6,307 bases of DNA from NCBI GenBank assembly GCA_937889855.1, contig CALBYK010000186.1:1-6307 (forward strand), written 5' to 3'. The notes under the pieces are model-generated. The model worked only from the letters and a program-made list of their open reading frames with translations. It ran no database searches and was not told where the DNA came from. Position numbers and translations under genes: made by a program. This DNA is from an uncultured Prevotella sp. Lineage in GTDB: Bacteria > Bacteroidota > Bacteroidia > Bacteroidales > Bacteroidaceae. Below, piece by piece: positions 1-5,819 of this stretch (position 1 is the stretch's first letter; the number at the start of each line of letters is the position of its first letter).

Positions 1-52
1 TCAATTCTGCAGTCAAGTAAACCTTTCGCTTCTTCTCAATCTTAGCTTGCAT
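1..52 (-). other. Short lysine-rich open frame running off the left edge, past the transposase breakpoint
   Basis: Beyond the point where transposase homology ends, another minus-strand frame opens with an ATG at 52-50. It reads MQAKIEKKRKVYLTAEL before leaving the window. It could be a displaced internal part of the same element after a deletion, the start of a neighbouring gene, or chance. I do not recognise it, and 17 codons are too few to decide. Confidence 0.2.
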
Positions 53-231
53 ATACCATTAGCTAACTGCCATTCTTTCATTTCTGTCAAACAACTCGTG
101 AAGGTGTTAAAAGAGCGAGTCTCCTTTTGGATTCCCACACCGTCAATTGTTGCCACCACCACCTTCAAATGGACGTCGATACCGCAGCCTCGCTGGATCA
201 ACTGAGGGAATGAAACGTTAGTCATAATCAT
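13..231 (-). pseudogene. IS110-family transposase, N-terminal remnant (truncated)
   Basis: This is a 72-codon reading frame. Its first 60 residues look like the start of an IS110-family DEDD transposase/recombinase: residues 15-20 read GCGIDV, with D19 the expected first catalytic acid, followed by KVVVATIDG and KETRSFNTFT and ending in a LANGI motif at about 56-60. Intact relatives continue after LANGI with a segment like HVAMESTGVYW carrying the catalytic Glu. Here the frame switches to a basic, unrelated tail (residues 61-72) and stops. The homology therefore breaks near position 51, and the remaining catalytic residues and the C-terminal Ser domain are absent. ATG codons lie at 231 and 225; the second gives the more usual MTNVSF start. 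The fragment is presumed inactive. Its GC content is lower than that of the housekeeping genes to the right. The family call rests on recalled motifs, without a search. Confidence 0.7.
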
Positions 232-251
232 GCAATGTTGGTTATACGCAA

Positions 252-259
252 CAAAGGTA
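252..259 (-). promoter_or_regulatory. Bacteroidota-type -7 box upstream of the transposase remnant
   Basis: The minus strand reads TACCTTTG, a full match to the TAnnTTTG -7 consensus of Bacteroides housekeeping promoters. Transcription would start near 246, giving a leader of about 15 nt before the ATG at 231. The -33 position (AATG, 19 bp upstream) matches the TTTG consensus only in part. It is probably the native transposase promoter. Confidence 0.4.
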
Positions 260-350
260 GCATGCTATTCCCAATTTACATTCGCTTTGGCGTGATTTTT
301 TATCTCATGGATATTTCATAATAGTTTTGTTGTTAGTTAATAATACTTTG

Positions 351-358
351 CAAACTTA
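351..358 (-). promoter_or_regulatory. Possible -7 box with leader and aborted start codon
   Basis: The minus strand reads TAAGTTTG, a full match to the TAnnTTTG consensus, but no TTTG is seen at the usual -33 distance. About 35 nt downstream an AC-rich leader (AACAACAAAACTATT) precedes ATG AAA TAT CCA TGA, so the frame ends after four codons. This looks like the 5' end of a gene cut off shortly after its start, possibly by arrival of the IS110 element whose remnant lies just beyond. The idea is inference; an AT-rich stretch can produce such a box by chance. Confidence 0.25.
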
Positions 359-474
359 CATAAAAAAGACGAATTATACGCCAGTTTTATAAAAAAGTTG
401 AGACCACATCCATACATAGCCTTTCGGACAATCATGCTCTCGCATTTTTTAGCCTGAATTATTCATAGTGCGAC

Positions 475-558
475 AAAAAAGAGAACGTTTCTTTGCGTAT
501 ATGCAAAAAATGTATTACCTTTAATGCGTTAGAAATCAAGTTAATACAAACGTTCTCT
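475..558 (-). ncRNA. Predicted small structured RNA with three-way junction, own promoter and terminator
   Basis: Read on the minus strand, AGAGAACGTTT (558-548) is perfectly complementary to AAACGTTCTCT (490-480), and positions 479-475 add five more T. Two hairpins lie inside. Arm 1 pairs GTATTAACTT (547-538) with AAGGTAATAC (521-512) with one mismatch and a 16-nt loop. Arm 2 pairs TTTGC (507-503) with GCAAA (496-492) around the six-nt loop ATATAC, with a possible extra U-G pair 508/491. The junction has essentially no unpaired bases except about three between the arms. The outer stem plus U-run can act as an intrinsic terminator. A promoter just upstream places the start at about 558, the first base of the stem, giving an RNA of about 80-84 nt with paired ends. 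No start codon with a sensible frame lies inside. I do not recognise the family. Alternatives are a small inverted-repeat mobile element or a cis-acting leader. Confidence 0.5.
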
Positions 559-563
559 ATGTG

Positions 564-593
564 CAAAATTAATAAAAATCGTCAAATACCAAC
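564..593 (-). promoter_or_regulatory. Promoter for the predicted small RNA
   Basis: The minus strand has GTTG at 593-590, an 18-bp spacer, then TAATTTTG at 571-564. This fits the Bacteroidota promoter pattern (TTTG, about 19 bp, TAnnTTTG) with one mismatch in the -33 box. The expected start, about six nt past the -7 box, is A558, exactly the first base of the 11-bp stem. The agreement of promoter, RNA 5' end and terminator is the main reason for calling a gene here. Confidence 0.5.
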
Positions 594-594
594 G

Positions 595-604
595 TCCAAT
601 TGGA
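595..604. repeat. 10-bp perfect palindrome TCCAATTGGA
   Basis: The sequence TCCAATTGGA is its own reverse complement and lies immediately upstream of the -33 box of the predicted small-RNA promoter. It could be an operator for a dimeric regulator, or chance in AT-rich DNA. Nothing else supports a function. Confidence 0.2.
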
Positions 605-605
605 A

Positions 606-734
606 TTATTTGATTTTTCGGACCTCAAAAAGCCGATAGCGGTGTCGTTTACGGCTCCAGACCTGTCCTCTTCCGGTGGTCTGCATCTTCTTCATGTGTA
701 AACTTGCGCCAAGGTTTTCTCGCATGTCTGGCAT
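606..734 (-). CDS. Doubtful small basic ORF (42 aa)
   Basis: A minus-strand frame of 42 codons runs from ATG at 734 to TAA at 606; inner ATGs allow a 29-aa version starting MKKMQTTGRG. The C-terminal half is strongly basic (SRKRHRYR, then EVRKIK). No ribosome binding site, signal peptide or membrane segment is visible, and I recognise no family. The neighbouring frames here are also partly open, so the coding signal is weak. It may be a small protein, a decayed gene end, or chance. A terminator-like hairpin lies inside its 3' part, which argues against translation. Confidence 0.15.
   Translation of the reverse strand: MPDMRENLGASLHMKKMQTTGRGQVWSRKRHRYRLFEVRKIK
627..656 (-). terminator. Possible weak intrinsic terminator
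   Basis: On the minus strand AGCCG (656-652) pairs with CGGCT (635-631) around a 16-nt loop, followed by a short T-run. A 5-bp stem with a long loop is weak. It would stop read-through from the kinase side before the small-RNA promoter. Confidence 0.3.
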
Positions 735-839
735 CGCGCATCATAGAATGGCGAAATAAAGACCTCATTGTACATAGTCTGAAGGAGATGTTGACGCAAC
801 GTGTGTTCCATTTACATTCGAAATAGCATTGTGCATCGT

Positions 840-852
840 GGGGGGGGGGGGG
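840..852. repeat. Homopolymer run of 13 G (C on the minus strand)
   Basis: Thirteen consecutive G on the plus strand, flanked by T and AAATATT. It lies about 70 bp past the kinase stop codon and outside any credible gene. Such a run is prone to slippage in replication and to sequencing error. No promoter or reading frame that would be switched by its length is evident nearby. Confidence 0.95.
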
Positions 853-890
853 AAATATTATTGGGCTTCTTTTATAGAGGAAATATAGCG

Positions 891-919
891 AAAAAAAACA
901 ACACAAGTACCCGAAACGG
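891..919 (-). terminator. Possible weak terminator after the histidine kinase
   Basis: Just after the kinase stop, the minus strand has CCG-TTT-CGG (919-911), a stem of three to four pairs, and about a dozen bases later a run of eight T (898-891). The stem is too short and too far from the T-run for a confident call, but this is the natural place for the transcript to end. Confidence 0.25.
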
Positions 920-923
920 AGTT

Positions 924-2135
924 TTATTTTCTCAGTTCTATGCGGAATGTTGTCCCCACTCCGACTTCCGACCATTTCACGAATATCCTGCCCCGGTGAT
1001 ATTCCTCCACTATGCGTTTGGCGAGCGACAGACCGAGTCCCCATCCACGTTTCTTTGTAGTGAAGCCAGGACGAAACACGTTGCGCAGGTCTTTCTTGCG
1101 TATGCCCTTGCCCGTATCGGTAACTTCGACAACGGCTTTCTTCGGCTCATCAAATATCTTTAACGTTATCCTGCCCTCGCCACCCATGGCATCGACGGCA
1201 TTCTTCGAGAGATTCTCTATCACCCACTCAAAGAGCGAGGCATTTATCTTCACGCGTATGTCGCTCTCGGGAAAGTCGCGTACCATCTGCACCTTCTTCG
1301 ATGTGCGACGGTCCATATAGTCAATGACGTGCTCCATCACCTCCTTCAGGTCGGTCTCCACGGGCTCTGGCAACGAGCCAATCTTCGAGAATCTGTCGGC
1401 AATGATTTGCAGGCGTTTCACGTCCTTGTTCATCTCAGGTATCAAGTCGTCGTCCGGATAGGTTTCCTTAAGGATTTCAACCCATGCCATGAGGCTCGAT
1501 ATAGGCGTGCCAAGCTGGTGGGCGGTCTCCTTCGACAGCCCCACCCACACCTTGTTCTGCTCGGCGCGTTTCGACGTGAGCAGCGCGAAGATGGCAATCA
1601 CGACGAATATCATCACCACACCCAATTGTATATAAGGATAAGACGACAGGCGGCGCAACATCACCGAGTCGTCGTAGCAGACGTTGATGTAGTCGCCCGA
1701 CACCTTGCCATCGTCGGGATTGTCGTCAATGGCAATGCGTATGTCGCGGTCTTCCGCCAACAATTCATTGCCCATGCCAGTGACATAGCGCATGGAGTCG
1801 GCATGGCTGGCGCAGTTCTTGAACTTAATATTGCGGAATGCCTGCACGTTGCCCTTCGAGTCGAGCACGATGACGGGAATGGTGTTGTTGCCGTTGATTA
1901 CCTTGAGCACGAGGTTGATGTCGGTGTTCTCGTCAGCACGGTTGAGCGTGCGCATGGCCTCAGCCCACACCTCCATCTTGTTGTGCTCCTCACGGGCGAG
2001 GTCGCGGATGAGGATGTGCGACACAACAAGCGACACAACGGCTATGAGCACCGCTGCAAAAACGAGAGCTATCTTCACCCTTCTGATTTGGTCAGTCCAT
2101 TGCATATCTCTCAGGTAGGTTATTGGCTGGAGCAT
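924..2135 (-). CDS. Orphan membrane sensor histidine kinase
   Basis: A 403-aa two-component sensor kinase that would autophosphorylate on His and pass the phosphate to an unseen response regulator. A first membrane segment lies at about 21-43, then a sensor region of about 125 residues (45-168, probably periplasmic) with no domain I recognise, and a second membrane segment at about 169-187. The dimerisation/phosphoacceptor motif is KETAHQLGTPISSL with H206 as the phosphorylated His. The ATPase domain shows the N box (ENLSKNAVDA, 307-316), G1 box (DTGKG, 340-344), F box (FRPGFTTK, 354-361) and G2 box (GWGLGLS, 364-370), so all catalytic motifs are present. There is no PAS, HAMP or receiver domain. 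The ATG at 2135 overlaps the recQ stop by one base (TAATG), implying coupling; Met11 (ATG at 2105) is an alternative start. The signal sensed is unknown. Confidence 0.92.
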   Translation of the reverse strand: MLQPITYLRDMQWTDQIRRVKIALVFAAVLIAVVSLVVSHILIRDLAREEHNKMEVWAEAMRTLNRADENTDINLVLKVINGNNTIPVIVLDSKGNVQAFRNIKFKNCASHADSMRYVTGMGNELLAEDRDIRIAIDDNPDDGKVSGDYINVCYDDSVMLRRLSSYPYIQLGVVMIFVVIAIFALLTSKRAEQNKVWVGLSKETAHQLGTPISSLMAWVEILKETYPDDDLIPEMNKDVKRLQIIADRFSKIGSLPEPVETDLKEVMEHVIDYMDRRTSKKVQMVRDFPESDIRVKINASLFEWVIENLSKNAVDAMGGEGRITLKIFDEPKKAVVEVTDTGKGIRKKDLRNVFRPGFTTKKRGWGLGLSLAKRIVEEYHRGRIFVKWSEVGVGTTFRIELRK

Positions 2136-4312
2136 TAGTTGGCCTGTTCCGAAAGGAACTTTATTCTAACGAGTCTTATCTCATTCTCCGTATAGTCACC
2201 GCCAAGCTCGTCCAGAGCATCATCAATATTGTCGGTTTCCGACTCACGGAAGTACTCATATATATCGTCCACCTGATCGTCATCCAGCACATCCTCAAGA
2301 CAATAGTCGATGTTAACCTTGGTGCCCGAATAGACAATAGCGTCAATCTCGTCGAGCAAGTCGGCAAACTCCAGGTTCAGTGCGGAGGCTATGTCCTCAA
2401 GAGCCATGCGCCGGTCGAGGTAGCCTATAATCTTCACCTTCGTCATGGAGTCTTTGGCAACGGTGCGCACGAACATTTCCTCCGGTCGCTCTATGTCGTT
2501 CTCATCGCAGTAACGCTTGATTAGCGCGCAGAACTCCTTGCCGTAGCGCCGCGCCTTGCCTACGCCCACACCCTGGATGTTGCGCAGTTCGTCCACCGAC
2601 ACGGGATAGAGCGTAGCCATCTGCTCAAGCGATATGTCCTGGAAGATGACGTAGCCCGGCAAGTTGAGCTTATGGGCAGTCTTGCGGCGCAGGTCCTGTA
2701 GCATGCTGTAGAGCGTTGGGTCGAGGGCCGACACACCACACTCTTCTGTCTCGTCCTCCGCAGGCTCGGAGAAGTCGGTGTCCTCAACATATGTGAAGTC
2801 GGTGGGATTCTTCACGAACCGCCTTCCCGCTGCCGTCACCTTAAGTATTCCGTAGCTCTCGATATCCTTGTGTATGTAGCCGGCAATCATGCCCTGGCGT
2901 ATCACGGGGTTCCACATCTTAGGCGGCATGTCCTCGCCCAGTCCGAACTCCTCAAGCCGGTCGTGGTGGTGCGACACGATGTCGTCGGTGGCGCGTCCCT
3001 TGATGAAGTCAATCAGATAGTCCTGGCGGAAGCCCTCCTTCATGGCGAGTATTGAGCGGAGCACGATGAGCAGCGCCTCCTTGCCCTCACGCCTCAGCTT
3101 AGGATGGCGGCAATTGTCGCAGTTGCCGCAATTATCCTTAGGATAATCCTCTCCGAAATAGTGGAGCAGCAGCTTGCGCCGGCACATTGACGACTCGGCA
3201 TAAGCCGCCGTCTCCTGCAGCAGCTGGCGGCCGATGTCCTGCTCAGCCACGGGCTTGCCCTCCATGAACTTCTCCAGTTTCTGCAGGTCCTTGTACGAAT
3301 AGAAGGCTATGCATATGCCCTCGCCCCCGTCTCGGCCGGCACGACCGGTCTCCTGGTAATAACCCTCAAGACTTTTTGGTATGTCGTAGTGTATTACAAA
3401 GCGCACGTCCGGCTTGTCAATGCCCATTCCGAAAGCTATGGTAGCGACTATGACATCGATGCGCTCCATGAGAAAGTCGTCCTGCGTCTGCGAGCGCGTG
3501 GCAGAGTCGAGTCCGGCGTGGTAAGGCGCAGCCTTGATGTCATTGGCCTTGAGAACAGCCGCCAGCTCCTCAACCTTCTTTCGTGATATGCAGTAGATGA
3601 TGCCGCTCTTGCCCTGATGCTGCTTGATGAACTTTATTATCTGTCGGTCAATGTCCTTTGTCTTCTGCCGCACTTCATAATAAAGGTTGGGACGGTTGAA
3701 CGAGCTTCTGAACTCCTTCGCGTCCGCGATGCCAAGACTCTTCTTGATGTCCATGCGCACCTTGTCGGTAGCGGTGGCGGTGAGCGCTATGATCGGAGCC
3801 ACGCCTATCCTCTGAATGGTAGGGCGCAGGTTGCGGTACTCGGGACGGAAGTCGTGCCCCCATTCCGATATGCAGTGTGCCTCATCTATGGCGTAGAAAG
3901 AGATTTGGAACGATCGGAAGAACTCGAGGTTATCCTCCTTGTTCAGCGATTCGGGAGCTACATAAAGCAGCTTGGTACGCCCTTCGTGCACGTCTTTGCG
4001 CACTTGCTGGATGGCAGCCTTGTTAAGCGACGAATTGAGATAGTGGGCGACGCCCGACTCCTCGCTGAGCCCGTTGATTACGTCAACCTGGTTCTTCATC
4101 AACGCTATCAAGGGCGATATCACTATCGCTGTTCCATCCATTATCAGCGACGGCAACTGGTAGCACAAGCTCTTGCCGCCACCAGTAGGCATAAGCACGA
4201 AGGTGTCGTTACCTGAAAGAAGATTGCGTATGATAGCTTCCTGGTCACCCTTGAAGGAGTCGAAGCCGAAGTAGTGTTTCAGTTGTTCGTTGAGGTTAAT
4301 TGTCCCAGTCAT
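2135..4312 (-). CDS. recQ: ATP-dependent DNA helicase RecQ
   Basis: A 725-aa superfamily 2 3'-5' DNA helicase acting in recombinational repair and rescue of stalled replication. Motifs in order: motif 0 with Q24 (FKGDQEAII), Walker A (PTGGGKS, 42-48), DEAH box (D143-H146, in the form DEAHCISEWGHDFRPEY), TATAT (motif III, 178-182), and motif VI (QETGRAGRDG, 320-329). The RecQ zinc-binding site is complete (C377, C395, C398, C401), followed by the RQC winged-helix region (about 405-515) and an HRDC domain (about 530-605). A further 120 residues follow, with a helical segment (about 612-670) and an acidic stretch (670-705). The E. coli protein is 609 aa, so this is the longer form that I expect for Bacteroidota. 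It follows clpX after a 260-bp gap and is coupled to the kinase downstream. The start is the first in-frame ATG; no clear Shine-Dalgarno sequence is seen. Confidence 0.97.
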   Translation of the reverse strand: MTGTINLNEQLKHYFGFDSFKGDQEAIIRNLLSGNDTFVLMPTGGGKSLCYQLPSLIMDGTAIVISPLIALMKNQVDVINGLSEESGVAHYLNSSLNKAAIQQVRKDVHEGRTKLLYVAPESLNKEDNLEFFRSFQISFYAIDEAHCISEWGHDFRPEYRNLRPTIQRIGVAPIIALTATATDKVRMDIKKSLGIADAKEFRSSFNRPNLYYEVRQKTKDIDRQIIKFIKQHQGKSGIIYCISRKKVEELAAVLKANDIKAAPYHAGLDSATRSQTQDDFLMERIDVIVATIAFGMGIDKPDVRFVIHYDIPKSLEGYYQETGRAGRDGGEGICIAFYSYKDLQKLEKFMEGKPVAEQDIGRQLLQETAAYAESSMCRRKLLLHYFGEDYPKDNCGNCDNCRHPKLRREGKEALLIVLRSILAMKEGFRQDYLIDFIKGRATDDIVSHHHDRLEEFGLGEDMPPKMWNPVIRQGMIAGYIHKDIESYGILKVTAAGRRFVKNPTDFTYVEDTDFSEPAEDETEECGVSALDPTLYSMLQDLRRKTAHKLNLPGYVIFQDISLEQMATLYPVSVDELRNIQGVGVGKARRYGKEFCALIKRYCDENDIERPEEMFVRTVAKDSMTKVKIIGYLDRRMALEDIASALNLEFADLLDEIDAIVYSGTKVNIDYCLEDVLDDDQVDDIYEYFRESETDNIDDALDELGGDYTENEIRLVRIKFLSEQAN

Positions 4313-4323
4313 AGTAGTAAGAT

Positions 4324-4331
4324 CTAAAATA
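4324..4331 (-). promoter_or_regulatory. Weak -7-like box before recQ
   Basis: The minus strand reads TATTTTAG, one base off the TAnnTTTG consensus, 11 bp upstream of the recQ ATG. No -33 box is found at the usual distance because the GC-rich repeat arm lies there. recQ could instead be read by transcription through from clpX. This is a low-confidence note only. Confidence 0.15.
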
Positions 4332-4561
4332 GCCCTACCCCCTCACCCTTCCCGACTGTGGAGGGGAGTGAAATGCATTGTTTGCCGAAAAGAGTCTCAA
4401 GCAAATACTTATTTATTAACTAATGACGCATCTTGCACTTTCCTGTCATGTTTGTCGACAATTTGTCATGTATTAGCAGCCGATTCATCATGCATTGGCA
4501 ACGATGCATCTCACACATTTTACTATCCTTCCCGGTCGGGGAGGGGCAAGGGGGTGGAGCC
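4332..4561. repeat. Inverted pair of GC-rich repeat arms (REPIN- or MITE-like), nearly filling the clpX-recQ gap
   Basis: The left arm (about 4333-4366, containing CTACCCCCTCACCCTTCCCG) resembles the reverse complement of the right arm (about 4527-4561, containing CACCCCCTTGCCCCTCCCCG on the minus strand). Each arm can fold on itself, for example CCTTCCC with GGGGAGG at 4528-4545. Inside them, GTGAAATGCATTGTTTGCC (4368-4386) matches the reverse complement of 4497-4514 with two substitutions and one extra base, so the inverted repeat continues inward. The centre, about 110 bp, is AT-rich and non-coding. The layout of two palindromic arms in opposite orientation is that of REPIN-type elements; a non-autonomous mobile element is the alternative. 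The element may shield mRNA ends or weaken read-through from clpX into recQ. No flanking duplication is evident. Confidence 0.6.
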
Positions 4562-4572
4562 TTTTCTTTTTT

Positions 4573-5802
4573 TTATTTCAGATGCGACTTCTCAAGCTGC
4601 TGCTTAGCATACTCAAGAGTCACGGTGAACTCGTCTACCTTCTTCGACGGCACCTCAAACATGGCGTCCATGACAATCGACTCCACGATGGAGCGCAGTC
4701 CGCGTGCGCCGAGCTTGTACTCCACAGCCTTGTCGACGATGAAGTCGAGAGCCTCATCGGTGAAGTTGAGCTGTATGCCGTCCATCTCGAAGAGTTTCTT
4801 GTACTGCTTGATGATGGAGTTTTTAGGCTCGATGAGGATGCGGCGCAGGGCGGCACGGTCTAGCGGGTTAAGATAGGTGAGCACCGGCAGACGTCCGATA
4901 ATCTCCGGAATAAGGCCGAACGACTTGAGGTCCTGCGGGAGAATGTACTTCATGAGGTCGCCCTTGTCGATGTTGCGCGCGTGCTGCACGGAGTTAAAAC
5001 CCACGGTGTGGGCGTTCAGGCGCTGCGCTATCTTGCGCTCGATGCCGTCGAATGCACCGCCGCAGATGAAGAGTATGTTGCGCGTGTCCACATGTATGTA
5101 GTCCTGGTCGGGATGCTTGCGCCCGCCCTTTGGCGGGACGTTCACCATGGTACCCTCAAGGAGCTTGAGCAATCCCTGCTGCACACCCTCGCCGCTCACG
5201 TCGCGCGTGATGCTCGGGTTGTCGGCCTTGCGTGCTATCTTGTCTATCTCGTCAATGAACACTATGCCGCGCTCGGCGGCAGCCACGTCGTAGTCGGCCA
5301 CCTGCAGAAGGCGGGAGAGGATGCTCTCGACGTCCTCGCCAACGTAGCCTGCCTCTGTGAAGACAGTTGCGTCGACGATGGTGAACGGCACTTTGAGGAG
5401 CTTTGCTATCGTGCGGGCGAGCAGCGTCTTGCCCGTACCTGTTGAGCCCACCATGATGATGTTGCTCTTCTCTATCTCCACGCCGGCGTCGTCCTGCGGC
5501 TGAGAAAGACGCTTGTAGTGGTTGTACACGGCCACCGAGAGATACTTCTTCGCCTCATCCTGGCCGATGATGTATTCGTCGAGATACTTCTTTATCTCCG
5601 TAGGCTTTGGCACATCGGCGAGTGCCACATCAAACTTTCCGCCGTGCTTGCGGTTGGCACCGTCGGGTCCAAGCCCTGCCTCAACCACAATCTGGTAGGC
5701 CTGCTGGGCGCACTGGTCACAGATAAAGCCGTTGAGACCCGTTATAAGGAAGTTGACGTCCTTTTCTGCTCTTCCGCAGAAACTGCATACTTTCTTTGGC
5801 AT
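4573..5802 (-). CDS. clpX: ATP-dependent Clp protease ATP-binding subunit ClpX
   Basis: A 409-aa AAA+ unfoldase that recognises tagged or misfolded proteins, unfolds them and threads them into the ClpP chamber in the cytoplasm. The N-terminal zinc-binding domain has C6, C9, C28 and C31. Walker A is GSTGTGKT (119-126), pore loop 1 GYVGED (152-157), Walker B VFIDEID (181-187), pore loop 2 RKH (228-230), and the sensor 2 motif GARGLR (365-370). The ClpP-docking tripeptide is VGF (267-269), in place of the IGF of E. coli, a conservative change. The length is close to that of E. coli ClpX (424 aa). It lies 17 bp after clpP in the same direction, as expected for one transcript. The spacer is A-rich (AAGAAAAGA) without a strong Shine-Dalgarno sequence. 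All functional motifs are present. Confidence 0.98.
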   Translation of the reverse strand: MPKKVCSFCGRAEKDVNFLITGLNGFICDQCAQQAYQIVVEAGLGPDGANRKHGGKFDVALADVPKPTEIKKYLDEYIIGQDEAKKYLSVAVYNHYKRLSQPQDDAGVEIEKSNIIMVGSTGTGKTLLARTIAKLLKVPFTIVDATVFTEAGYVGEDVESILSRLLQVADYDVAAAERGIVFIDEIDKIARKADNPSITRDVSGEGVQQGLLKLLEGTMVNVPPKGGRKHPDQDYIHVDTRNILFICGGAFDGIERKIAQRLNAHTVGFNSVQHARNIDKGDLMKYILPQDLKSFGLIPEIIGRLPVLTYLNPLDRAALRRILIEPKNSIIKQYKKLFEMDGIQLNFTDEALDFIVDKAVEYKLGARGLRSIVESIVMDAMFEVPSKKVDEFTVTLEYAKQQLEKSHLK

Positions 5803-5819
5803 TGTCTTTTCTTGGAATT

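Larger units (their letters stand above)
232..474. other. AT-rich intergenic stretch between small-RNA candidate and transposase remnant
   Basis: No coding region of useful length is seen on either strand. Visible elements are the two -7-like boxes described separately, a palindrome TTTGCAAA at 347-354, a palindrome TGAAT-T-ATTCA at 455-465, and a small hairpin at 434-445 (ATGC stems). Read on the minus strand, that hairpin has a GAGA tetraloop; read on the plus strand it is followed by six T. If the IS110 remnant keeps its original upstream end, part of this stretch belongs to the element, but I cannot place the boundary. Confidence 0.5.
657..923. other. Intergenic stretch downstream of the histidine kinase
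   Basis: Apart from the doubtful 42-codon frame reaching in from the left, the 13-bp G/C run and a weak terminator near the kinase stop, I see no gene. A minus-strand frame (649-1044) stays open through here and overlaps the kinase 3' end in another frame, but its predicted protein (many Cys, Arg, His and Met) looks non-coding. Confidence 0.5.

Noticed and set aside
322..329. Plus-strand TAGTTTTG as a promoter
   Set aside because: It matches TAnnTTTG, but there is no -33 box and nothing to transcribe on the plus strand. It is expected by chance in AT-rich DNA.
480..558. The inverted repeat as an integron attC site
   Set aside because: It has the right length range and terminal complementarity, but the R' core GTTRRRY and its partner are not at the ends, no integrase or cassette genes are near, and a promoter plus U-tract fit an RNA gene better.
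475..558. The three-way junction as a hammerhead ribozyme or a known three-way riboswitch (purine, TPP)
   Set aside because: A GAAAC occurs near the junction but the CUGANGA core of hammerheads is absent. The conserved purine and TPP motifs are also missing, and no downstream gene needs regulating.
649..1044. Minus-strand frame of 131 codons overlapping the kinase 3' end
   Set aside because: Its upstream part is the kinase gene in a wrong frame, and it passes through the poly-G/C run as a run of Pro codons. Composition is unlike a real protein and no start signal is seen.
1329..2138. Long plus-strand reading frame (269 codons) opposite the histidine kinase
   Set aside because: It lies antisense to a gene with a complete set of kinase motifs. 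Its His- and Val-rich protein is what the reverse frame of such a gene gives. No family or start signal is visible.
3617..4216. Plus-strand frame of 199 codons opposite recQ
   Set aside because: It is an antisense shadow of the RecQ helicase domain, with no recognisable motifs.
4527..4574. Plus-strand intrinsic terminator (GC hairpin plus T-rich run)
   Set aside because: The shape is terminator-like, but no plus-strand gene precedes it. The hairpin is explained by the repeat arm, and the T-rich run partly belongs to the end of clpX.
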